Assembly (NCBI GenBank): GCA_935421135.1
Contig: OW285187.1
Coordinates: 32,924,818-32,988,817, forward strand
Origin: Bugulina stolonifera
Lineage: Eukaryota; Bryozoa; Gymnolaemata; Cheilostomatida; Bugulidae
Direction: 5' to 3'
Length of the DNA: 64,000 nucleotides
A program made the position numbers and the translations under genes. This document shows positions 51,043 to 61,800 of the stretch, one piece after another. Position 1 is the stretch's first letter, and the number at the start of each line of letters is the position of its first letter. The notes under the pieces are model-generated. The model did no database searches and was not told the DNA's origin. It was given only the letters and a program-made list of their open reading frames with translations.

Positions 51043-51206
51043 GGAGCTAGCAGTGACTCTCAGTCATATTTGGAGCTAGCAGTGACTCTCAGTCATATTT
51101 GGAGCTAGCAGTGACTATCAGTCAGATTCAGCTAGCAGTGACTCTCAGTCAGATTCGGAGCTAGCAGTGATTCTCAGTCAGATTCAGCTAGCAGTGACTC
51201 TCAGTA
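51043..51206 (+). repeat. Tandem repeat of about 25-29 bp
   Basis: Six imperfect units built on GAGCTAGCAGTGACTCTCAG, with spacer variants TCATATTTG and TCAGATTC. The NheI-like GCTAGC palindrome recurs in each. Confidence 0.9.
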
Positions 51207-51478
51207 AGTTTCCGTGGGAAATATAACATGAACTGAAGCTGCAATAAAATCACTTTTATTTCTTTGGCATCAGATTGCTGTTGACTAGACACAAGACAAA
51301 TGAATCACCAGTTACTGCTTCCTTGCCGCTGTAAATTAATGATTATAAGTCAAACAATCAATTGAAGGCAATGCAAATCAATATAATAATATATCATTCA
51401 ATTTATTTAGTGTGTTGCTTTTACCAAAACAGGCTAAATATAAATGATTAAAGCTGTTAGTTGGAGATGGTAAAGCAA

Positions 51479-51667
51479 CATTTCCAAAAAAAGACAGTTC
51501 CAGCAGGACGTTTCTCAACTGTGTAGATTACATTTATTAGAATACAATTCACCGATAATTAAGTTTAATTGAATGAAAAATTAGTATTAAAAAGGAAAAT
51601 TAATGGGTGGGGTTAGGGGTTCAAACTGTCCCGGAGAGGTTTAGTTTGGAACTATCTTTTTCCCATT
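51479..51667. mobile_element. Related MITE, second copy
   Basis: Starts with ACATTTCCAAAAAAAGACAG and CAGGACGTTTCTCAACTG, has an AT-rich middle sharing TGTAGATTACATTTA with the element at 34052-34343, and ends with GTTTGGAACTATCTTTTTCC. The inverted ends are more decayed. Confidence 0.65.
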
Positions 51668-52104
51668 GTATTGGATTGCAGTACATCACTTCACCTCCAT
51701 ACTTTCCTGGTGTTCTATTTTTTCCTTTACTGCCTATTTTAATTTTATTTTAATCTTGCTAATTTTCATTTCATGGCGTGCGTTCAGATAAATAAAATTA
51801 AAATAAGCAGTAAGTAAGCCCAATGACTGAAAGAAAAAAACAGAGATGCCAGACTCAGTTAATTCAAGCAACATTTTATGGCTTATTAAAAGACTCGTTT
51901 CCAAAATAAAGCTTGCAAACATCTCTGGAAAAAAACTAGTATCCTATGTATGTTTGTGCAATATTATGAATCTGTTTGACAATACTGACCATTAAGAAAT
52001 TTACTTTAGCCTCAGTGACTGTGACAAACCCTATTGATACTCTTAACTATTCTCTAAAATGGCATAGGCCTATGTGACTAAAAGTATTGGGCCTACACTG
52101 TGGT

Positions 52105-52440
52105 GACTTGGTGACTACTATATCTAACTACTACTATTACTATTGATAATTCAACTTCTGTTGATTCTATTGATACTGTAGCTACTACTGCTACTACTGG
52201 ACCCCCTGGTACTACTGCGACAACTTACCACTTTTCTACGACTAACTATTATTGTAACCAACTACTACTATTACTACTGCTGATTTTAACTACTTGCATG
52301 ATTACTACTAATGCAACCATAACTAACTACTGAAATCATCGTAACACTGCTACTACACTGCTATCACTTCAACTTACTACTAACTACTACTATAAGTAAC
52401 TACTCCTACTGCTAATACGAACTACAGCTAACACCACAAA
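52105..52440 (+). repeat. Imperfect ACT trinucleotide array
   Basis: Long run of CTA/ACT triplets with frequent interruptions. All frames are low-complexity and show no conserved coding signal. Confidence 0.8.
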
Positions 52441-54459
52441 TGGTTCTTTTATTTTGCTAGTAAACTGCTGCTGTGACTACTAATACTGACGATAGTGGGC
52501 ATACTATCAATGTTGAGTTGATACTAACACATACAGCTTGTTGACTTGTGTTGTAGGATGTTGCAGTGCCTGCTGCAGTTGGGCCACCAGATGCCGATAT
52601 GCTCTCTTACTTTATTTTATGAGTTTGTAGTACTGAAGCTCTAATGAGTTTTACCATGCACTAGCCGATGCTTTCAAGAAAATGCAGTTTCATATCCATA
52701 TAGCTCTTGGGGTAGGTAGTTGTATGAATAACTACTCGGAATCCTGTATCTTAAACATTGATGCTTTATCGGCAAAGAAGATTTAGAATCTGATACTCCT
52801 TCAGTCTCTAATAATTTTAAATTTGGTTGTTATAGTAATTACACTTACATGAATTATCCATTGTTACACATGAAGACTGTGTGTGTAGGCAGATCTATGT
52901 GCAAATGAAAGTAATACACGAGACAGTCATTTCTTGGTTGCAGATAAATTCTGGTAAGATGTTCCAGACAAAATGTTATAGCCTTGGAATGTCGCAAGAG
53001 ACACTGATGGAGGGTAAACTATCCAGTTCAACAGGAACAACTTTAGGAAGAACCCTCATTCATCATTGCAGTTGGTCTGGTATCATTGCCGGCAGTCTCC
53101 TTGAGGTTAAATATTTGTCCATTGCTTTTGCATGTAGGTGCAGTAGTGGTGAAAGCTAGATAGACCTCCTTACTCCTTAGCTGGGGTTTTGGAGAAGGAG
53201 AATAAATCTAGAGAAAGCGATTTCTGTTTAAGTTTTACTGAAAAACAGAGGTTATCTCAAATTTCTCCACTTCTGCATCTAAACAATTATTGACCTCCAT
53301 GGCCTGAATCTTGCAACCATTTGCTATCAGCCATTATGTTAGCTGTCAACATCATATGGTCAACAAGGTCAGTCTATAACTGTAGGGCTTGCCAGTGACC
53401 TCTACCTCACCAGCTATGCAAGTGTTCAACTGTTGAAATCCTGGCAGTGAAGTTGAAGTTTGATCATAACACAGTCCACTGCACTCTGCTGGAACTTCCT
53501 CCACTTGTACACCTCTGCTCTGACTGCTCAATACTCTCTAGCACAATCTGTTGGCTATGTTATAAAACCATAGTATATGCTATATGGTGGTAATCATTAG
53601 TAGTGCTTTGCCATAAATTCAGCAGTTGAAGCTATCCTAGCCTAGCCTAGCCACCTGCAGTATAATATTTTAATGTGTACTTTTAATAATACTATTACCA
53701 ATGTTTTTCATGGGTAGCAGAGTGTCAGAAATTATTTCTAATGATATTGTGTAAACCTTTTATACATGCATATGTATAAAATATGTATATGTAGATATAA
53801 TATAAAGAATTCGTGATTACATATAATGTTTATAAAAATACAGTGTGTTGTGCCATATGGTACCTTCAGCATGTACATGCACGTTCATTTGTCATACATA
53901 AGTTTTATAATGATAAAATGTATATTATATTAGTAATATAATATTATATTACTGATACATGTACAGGTATAAATGCATTTGCATTGTTGACAGACGATGC
54001 TAAGGTCTATGTGATTGCACTGACAACTCAATTAATCCACTCAATTTATAAATGCAGTCAAGAAATTGAAATGGAAGTAAGGAAAACAAGTACATGTATA
54101 ATTAGCATAGCATTATATTATACGGATAATAGTATAAAGTTATCTCCCCAGGAATGGTCGATCGCCGGAAACCGTAGTCTCACAAAATAGAATGCCGAAA
54201 TCTAAAAAAGGAGATAACTCCTAATTTTTCAATCGTTTAGAAGGAGTTTTAATTTCACTAATTGAGGCATAAGAAGGGTCATAAAATACAAATCCTTTGT
54301 TATTAATAAGAGAACACATGTTGATTTAGTATACTGTACAATAATTGTTTGAATATCTTGTTTAGAACAGTACAAAAACTAACTTCAAAGTAGGGCACAA
54401 TTTGTGAAATTCTCCTTTAAGCTGCCTACATAATAGTCTCTATCATTGATTATATAAAG
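52441..54459. other. Gene-poor region left of the hAT-like element
   Basis: Only short ORFs. Around 53248-53285 lies a copy of the foldback arm seen at 34416-34449. AT-rich microsatellite sequence fills 53770-53960, and a long-loop hairpin sits at 54138-54219. Confidence 0.5.
54138..54219. repeat. Hairpin-family relative with a long loop
   Basis: AGTTATCTCC is matched by an inverted GGAGATAACT, with about 60 bp between. The AGTTATCTCC form differs slightly from the AGTTGTCTTC form found elsewhere. Confidence 0.55.
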
Positions 54460-57377
54460 TAGGCCGGCACCGGTGTTGCCTCCCCACTGATATTCGGTTT
54501 TTGGGGTGGTGGTAATCAAACACCGGTTGACACCGGTTCTCTTGTGCCTAGTCTCATTCGGTGTCAACCGATGCCAAATTTGGATCGATATACCGAACCG
54601 CACCGGACCCCATTGATCTTGGTCTTAAGCGGTGTTAGACGGTGTCAACTTTGGTTCGATATACCGGATTGAACTGGTCCAGGAGCTAGTTCGCCTAATA
54701 GAGTTGTCCCATCATGACCGTTCAATACAAGGGAACAAAAATCCTCAACACTTTCTTGCAACATGAGTTCATGCCAATCATTGTTTATTTTATCTTCAGA
54801 TATGGCTTCATTAAAACATAGTATATGTATATTATTTTATTTAAGTGGCTATTGGGCTAATGAAAGTAATCAGTGCTTACTCCTACCCCCAAGATTTTGT
54901 ATTTGCCCATGTAGTCTAGTGAGTCTTAAGTTGCATTGCGTTGGTTCAGTGCAAAATTGTGATAAGTCAACTTTTCTCAAAAACTGAGCTATATGGTCCA
55001 CCATGGTAAATATTATATTTTCCATGCCTTAAATAAGTTTTGAATGCCATTTTTTCATATTTTGGGGCTCATTTTCACTACCAGTTTGTTATAAGTGGGT
55101 TGTCATTTAGTGCCATATTGTTATAACTCAACTTACAACAATTTCGTGCTTAGCAATATTTCATTGTTGATAACCTATGTTGAGTGCCAAATTGTTATAA
55201 CTCAAATCATATTAATTTTGCTCTGAGCATAGTTTTCACATAACATTAACACATTCAGAGCATAATTGTTATAACAACAATAGGAATGTCACAAACTTTG
55301 CTCTCAACATTAAGTATTAATACCATAATACTAATTGTTACTACTAACTGTATTGTCAGGGAAGCTACTCATTAATAGAATGTCACAAGTTACTTACACT
55401 GAATAAATAATAGGCTACATGATTCATTAATAAACAGTATCTCTAGTCTAAAGTAAAAAAGCATGACCCTTTCCACTTCATTTGTTTAGTTGAAGAGTGT
55501 AATTTATTGCAGTATGAATACACATGCTTTATAGCATAGCTTGTGTGTTTATGATCACCAGGTTAAAAAAGAAGATGGCGTATAAATTCAGCATCAAAAT
55601 AAATATCTCCTTAAATCTGCATCACGTTGGCTAAAGTTGACAATAAGTGCATTGCACTAGCTACAAGCAGACCAGGACTGTAGGTCTGCACTTCACTTAC
55701 ATAATATGCCTACATTCAGCTACAAACATTATATTATATACTTGATTTAGTTATTTTACTGTCAATACTACAACTTAACACAACCAAAACTGTTGAGAGC
55801 GAAATTGTTATAACTGCTACTATGGACAAAACTGGCAAACTTATCTACCTCTTTGTTGAACATGGTGTATAGCTAATGCAAATATGGATGTATGTTTGAT
55901 ATATTTGATTTATAATCAGTCTGTTTAGCTTTTAAAATATGTACATTATATTGATCAGTAAAGAATTGAGAGCAAAATTGTTATAAGTGCAGTTATAACA
56001 ATATCACACAGATTACAGTTTAGCGCAAAATTGTTATAAGTCATTTTCTGGCAGCGCTAGCTACTATATGCCGAAAAGAACTTGGTGAGGAGTTGCAGCA
56101 TGGCATGAGAAGTACACTGTGAAAAAATTGTGAAGTTAGGTAGCAACAGAGATTTACAATAATAAAATATACACTAAAATGGCCATAACTCAATATCAAC
56201 TAATGGGGACTTATCACAATTTCGCACTAAACCCACGATTGGGTCTTACTTCACCTATTTTATGTAATTTTAATAAATATATTAAATATAAAAACATGAG
56301 GCTGAACACACACCCAACCGACTACATATAATTTATTAGATTTATTACTGATTGTGACCAAATTACAGAAGAAAACCAGCAAACATTGTTTCCACCACAC
56401 TCGTACCATTGACACAAAAAGATAACGAATTTAAAATGACATGGGCTAACTTCATATCACAAGAGAAAGAAGAAACGCTAGCATAGTTGCACATGATGTA
56501 ATGATAATGTAGGGAATCTTTCTTGCAAGCTTTCTTGATAGATTCGATTGCTGATTTGGTATAATTCAGTGTGTCCACCGATTGAATCTAGCAGATTTGT
56601 CTTTAGATGGGATATTACGATGGCTCAGTCCGATGAATTCTACCTACAAAATATTGATTGAACATTAGTATCAGCTTATTTTAAATAAATAAAGAGCTGG
56701 TGCTTACCAAAAGCATAACTACACAACGATTTTAAATTAAAAAGCCATAATTAATAATGATTAACTATTATAAGCATTGTAGCTATTCTTAGTATTAGTT
56801 ACAAGCGAATATAACCAAACTTAAACATTAGTAGTAGATTAATTATAATAGAAATAATTAATCCAATGGCATGTTTAAATTTAATTATATAATATTAATA
56901 TTATTTATAATAATATAATCCATTATATTCGATCGTATACTACTGTTCTATTTCAGCACACTATTCATGAACAAAGCAATCATATGCAAACGATAGAATA
57001 TAATCTACCAGAATCTGCTAAGTTACGTAATTATGAATCAATTTAGTATAATTTAATAATAATTATTAATTACTACCTCCACAACATTGATAATCAATCA
57101 CAGCCACGATGGCAGTTAATGTTGAAACGGATTAGCGAAGGTATGCAACCTAGTTTGAAGTGAGGTAAACAAGAACACGTGATATTAGACCGCATGAATA
57201 TTGAATGACTACTGGCATAGCGGTCCGGTTCGATAGAATCGAACTACACCGAACCATCGATATATCGTTTGGGCACGGTGCCGGTGCGATTCGGTGCATA
57301 AAAAAATTGCCGATGTGTAACACCGAGGGTTCACACATCGTTTACATCGTTTGAAACCGAAACACCGTGCAGGCCTA
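54460..57377. mobile_element. Nonautonomous hAT-like transposon, 2.9 kb
   Basis: The ends are inverted: TAGGCCGGCACCGGTGTT on the left, and the complement of TAGGCCTGCACGGTGTT on the right. A perfect 8-bp direct duplication, ATATAAAG, flanks them at 54452-54459 and 57378-57385. An 8-bp duplication with a TAG/CAG-type end is typical of hAT elements. Both subterminal zones (54460-54700 and about 57205-57377) are GC-richer than the rest and crowded with ACCGGT, GATATATCG and CGGTGT words, which could be transposase-binding sites. No transposase can be read in any frame. The middle contains a dispersed array of a 25-bp motif (separate entry). Confidence 0.8.
54946..56233. repeat. Dispersed array of an AAATTGTTATAA motif inside the hAT-like element
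   Basis: About ten copies of a word close to GAGAGCAAAATTGTTATAAG, in both orientations with irregular spacing. Forward copies lie at about 54946, 55082 (short), 55108, 55179, 55254, 55791, 55965 and 56018. Inverted copies lie at about 55132-55154, 55211-55230, 55288-55311 and 56207-56233. Intervening DNA is not repeated. Confidence 0.75.
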
Positions 57378-58883
57378 ATATAAAGTACTCGGAATTTTGG
57401 ACCTAGTAAACCGTATGCGTATACATGTACAATTATAAGTGTACAACCTTTATAAATGGAAAATTCATCACTGTCATAGAGACAAATGGTACATTGTACA
57501 TGGTTTAGGGTTTTGATTCAACTAAAGCAACTGTTTTCTACCATTGAGACACCTTTGGTATCTATTTTCACGAAGGTAGTTGTTTATAAAAATGAAATAA
57601 TTTGCATTATCAACCCTATCATCATGCTAGATAGTACTTTCCCAATGATGTTGTTTTTGTGTGCATTGCATCAGATGTAATATAATTACATGTATCTACA
57701 TAATATACATCCTGCCAGCTGGGAGTCGTTCTCTCCCACCAATGCTATTATATAACTTGGAGTTACGCTCTCATTAAAAGGAAATGTTGGTCTAATTAGT
57801 GTTATCATCCCAGTCCTACGCTCAATGATAATTATTACAATGACATTAATATACACTACTATATTGTTACTTATGCCCTATCCTATATACTATTTAGTAA
57901 TTTGGTTTAATTGTAATGACCTAATATTTGTGTTTCAGTCCCTATAAATCTAGTCCGTCTCTCCCCATGCACGTGTCTGTAATTGTGCATATGTTATATT
58001 TGTAATTGCGAGCAAGTGTGACATTAACCCGTAAGCTATTTATTTATGGGAACCTATAACATTTATCTTACAATTACCCTGTATCGTTTACGAAAAAATA
58101 ATGTTTATGGCCCCATGCCCTGCACTCAGTATGGTTGTATGGGTGCGCTATTATTCCGTATAATGGGCCTATATTATATGCTTACATTACGCGTACTAGA
58201 GCATTAGGGAGGGGAAGGAGGTGTTTTATCTGCCAACGTTACCAACATCAATTTTTACCATGACAAAATCGAAACTCCCATGAAAATTTTGTTGACACAG
58301 TTTAATGAGCGAATAAATGATCGTTTTGACTATGAGCGAATGCTCGTGCGCAACTTCTGTAAGGTTTGAATTCGCTCCAATTTTTTTTTCGATAGTAATA
58401 AAATGGAAGTATACATTTAGTTGCTAGTTAGACTACATGAACATACATTTGATAATTCAGTTACAAGAAGAACTTGCTTGAATCTCTCACATATATTTAG
58501 AATAATCTAATTTACCTAGAAATGCTCAGCAGAGTAATATTATGGTTATTAAAAGGTGAGTTAAGTGATATAGAGGCTGGCTTTAATTAATGGTTGCTAT
58601 GGAGATAACCATTTATCCAATTAACTGATGTCTAGTCCAGCATGATGTATTATTGTTATTATACATACCAACACATAAATAACTTATAATATATAACACA
58701 ATGTAGTGTACAGTAGTGTTAGTTCAGTTCTGTATTGGATGGATTAATGAGATATGCTTTGCAGGGGTTACTGACTTCCTTGGCTCACACTACAGGATAC
58801 CAGTCAGCCAGTCAGTCAGTCATGGAGTGTAACTTTGTGTAAAAAAGGTTCTACATAGAAGCACATGCAGTCTGTAGATAACA
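57378..58883. other. Region upstream of the PP2C-like gene
   Basis: No exon recognised. Probably includes the promoter of the PP2C-like gene. A GTCA tandem run lies at about 58801-58822, just before the start codon. Confidence 0.5.
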
Positions 58884-61800
58884 ATGAATCGTGTGAAATG
58901 TTCCAGGAGTGCGTTCACACCTCCGGAGGTGTGGGCAGGCAAGACTGCGGAAGAGCTGAAAGAACTTGCTCTAGATCATAACTTGCTGTCATCAGAAGTA
59001 TTTTCTGCAGCAAGTGGTCCAGATAATGGTGTGGAGTTTGCTGCTAAACTACTCAAGGGACAAGATATTACCAACAATAACACTGACACAGAGTCTAGTG
59101 AGTATATCACTCTCAGTGCTCTTACTGTTCAATGTTACCTCTTGGTCACAACTATGATATTAACTGATATGTTGTTTGTTATTATTTGTTTTCACATCTT
59201 GTTATAGCCATGTAGCACATTTCTGCAGTGTGTAGGCATTGACTGCCTTCGATTATTATATTTTTGGACCACTAAATAAATGGTTCTAAACTTTCCTGTG
59301 TCACTGCTCTATATTGTACAATGTAGGCCTATGTAACCTCTTGCCCAAGCCTGAGCTTCTAAACAAACTGGCTTTGTAACACGTAGATTCCAGGCTACTT
59401 TCACACCTGGTTTCTCAGAAATAATCACCACTTTGTAGTTGCCACGGTCAGTTTTCACATTGTCAGCTTGTAAATTGTAAAAAGGTATTTTCACACTCAA
59501 GGGTCCATGACAAAACCACTTTCTATGCGTTTCATCTACCCATCTAGTAGTAGGCTTATAATAGCATCAACTAGAAGAAACCAGCTCATATTCCCCACCT
59601 GACAGCTGTAACAGGTAATACCATGGTGTAATTATATACTGGCAGGCTGGAAATACCCTATCACTTCTCTAATGTCAAATTATTATTGCAAAAACTGAAA
59701 TTTTAGTGAAAGTGCAGTGTGTCCACCCAGTACACTGTATGCCCATATGCAACCTTACACGCTAGATTTATGTGGGCCTACAATCCCTACTACTTAGCCT
59801 ATACACCTCTAAGATTCAATATACAATCTGCATGGTAATACCAATAAAATGTTTAGTACATCAGTAATGTTCATCTAGTCATTTGACCTCTGGTTTTGCA
59901 TTATTGTTTTTTGTTTGCTTGTTTTGGCAACCCTTACTGTACCATATAATGGATCATTAGGTTCATGATTGGGGTTATTATAGGCCATGTTATAATATAA
60001 TGGTGAAGGGGTAATGTAGGCTAGAGTCATATAAACTTAATTACTCATTTGGCTGTCACCCATTAAAATGGAGCAGAACTTGCTACTGGGAGAACAGCAA
60101 ACCTGGGATGATTTATGGATTTACTCTATTTGAAGTGCATCCCATTAGGATGATATATATTCACCAGGTACCTACAGTACCTTACTGGGAGGCAGTATTT
60201 GCACTGTCTAGAATACAGATGTAGGTAATACAGTGTTAGTACACTGTATAGATATGGATTAAGCCATCTAAAACCTGATTAACTGGTGATTACAGGGATT
60301 ATTGTACACCAGTCCCTATAAGTAAATATACAAAATATAAGTGTCCATGTACAGGGACGGTGGGCTGGGGTCCAGTCCAATATAGACATTTATGGTAAGA
60401 TCAAGGGCTCATTATGTTAGCCCTTAGCCCCTATGAGTGAGTAGCCCCTACTAAAAGCTCTTACAGCAGACAGTAATTTGTAGGGCCTGAAATACTGATA
60501 TACTCCTCTAGTTGTGTAATTAAGTAATCAATAAGCATGGTTTATTTTATCCTTGGCCAACGTTTTCCTGATCAGTGCACTTGTTGGTGTTAGAAGGCTC
60601 AAAGCTCGAACCATCTAGCTACTAGCTGGCATTTATACACTAGTCTTGAATAGTAAATATAAATAGATACTATTAGTATTAAAATAGAATAGATTTGATC
60701 TATTTTAGGGCCTACCTTATCCTGTTGACCTTTTAGTTTGAAGATATGGAATTGTCCCTCCCTGAAATTGTTTGCTGGCATACATTGTATGCGCAAGTAC
60801 TCACTACTCAGTACTTAGTACAAGAGCTATAACAGTGCCCTGGTTTTTTCACTACTTGTTCTGTTGTGTGGAATTTAGTATAATGAGAATATTCCAAATA
60901 TTTATTATTATTGAAAATATTTCAAGAAGGCATGAATTTGTGTTGCATTCTATGCAAGGGGGTGTTTCCAACAGAATCAGAAAGCTGACGGCGCAGTACT
61001 TGGGGTTCAAACCTGGAAATTATTGGTTTGACCCGTTGCTGGTTGGCAGAATATGTTGTTGTATATTTTCCACTGTAGAACTATAATATCCCAGTCACTA
61101 TTCAGATGTGTTGTGGGTTGGCTACTATGTACATGGTAACTTAGGGAGTAGGTTATAAGAGGGATGGGTGATAACACATTATGCAAAGTATGTCTATCCG
61201 CTGTCACAGATGATTATAATTATCACACTTTATACTTGACCAGTATATTTGACTATGCCATTGAACCTCCACCAAACTGCTCAAGTATCTTGTATCCAGG
61301 TTATGGACTGGCCACTTCATCTCTCTCCCTAGCCGTGAAAATGAGTCAGGATCCAGTCATTTCTGACTCAACTTTTATCTTTTTTGACACATTTCCAATT
61401 TACAAGTCATACAAATGTTCACATTTACATGTACAGTACATGTAAATTATAGTGGCATATAAATTAATAATTAATCAGGATTTTTCCAAATAATATTGCA
61501 AAATATACTGTAGAGTCAGAGCATCATTTAGCCCTTCTGTCTGTCAGCCGCTAGCTGCTGTAGCAGTTAGTCAGTGTATCTGCTATCTGCAATCCTACAT
61601 CCTTCCCTGCTTTCTATACATGGTACACTAGATGTCTAGTAGTAGCAGCACAGGGGAGTTGTTGACAGGTGGAAACTCGTAATACCAATCTGCCAGTGGA
61701 AACAGGTGCTTGGTACATTTTTTTGAGTAAAAAAACCAAACTCCATGTTCATACAGCATATAGCACCTGCGTAGTACCTACATGGTGCAATCTGCCTCCA

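Noticed and set aside
52881..53159. 92-codon plus-strand ORF
   Set aside because: No recognisable domain, no flanking exons that join in phase, and the region is repeat-rich.
54946..56233. Repeat-spacer pattern that could suggest a CRISPR array
   Set aside because: Spacing is irregular, copies occur in both orientations and diverge, there are no cas genes, and the surrounding genes are eukaryotic with introns.
61164..61445. 93-codon plus-strand ORF inside PP2C-like intron 1
   Set aside because: No splice phase allows it to be inserted between exon 1 and exon 2 while keeping the frame, and it has no motif.
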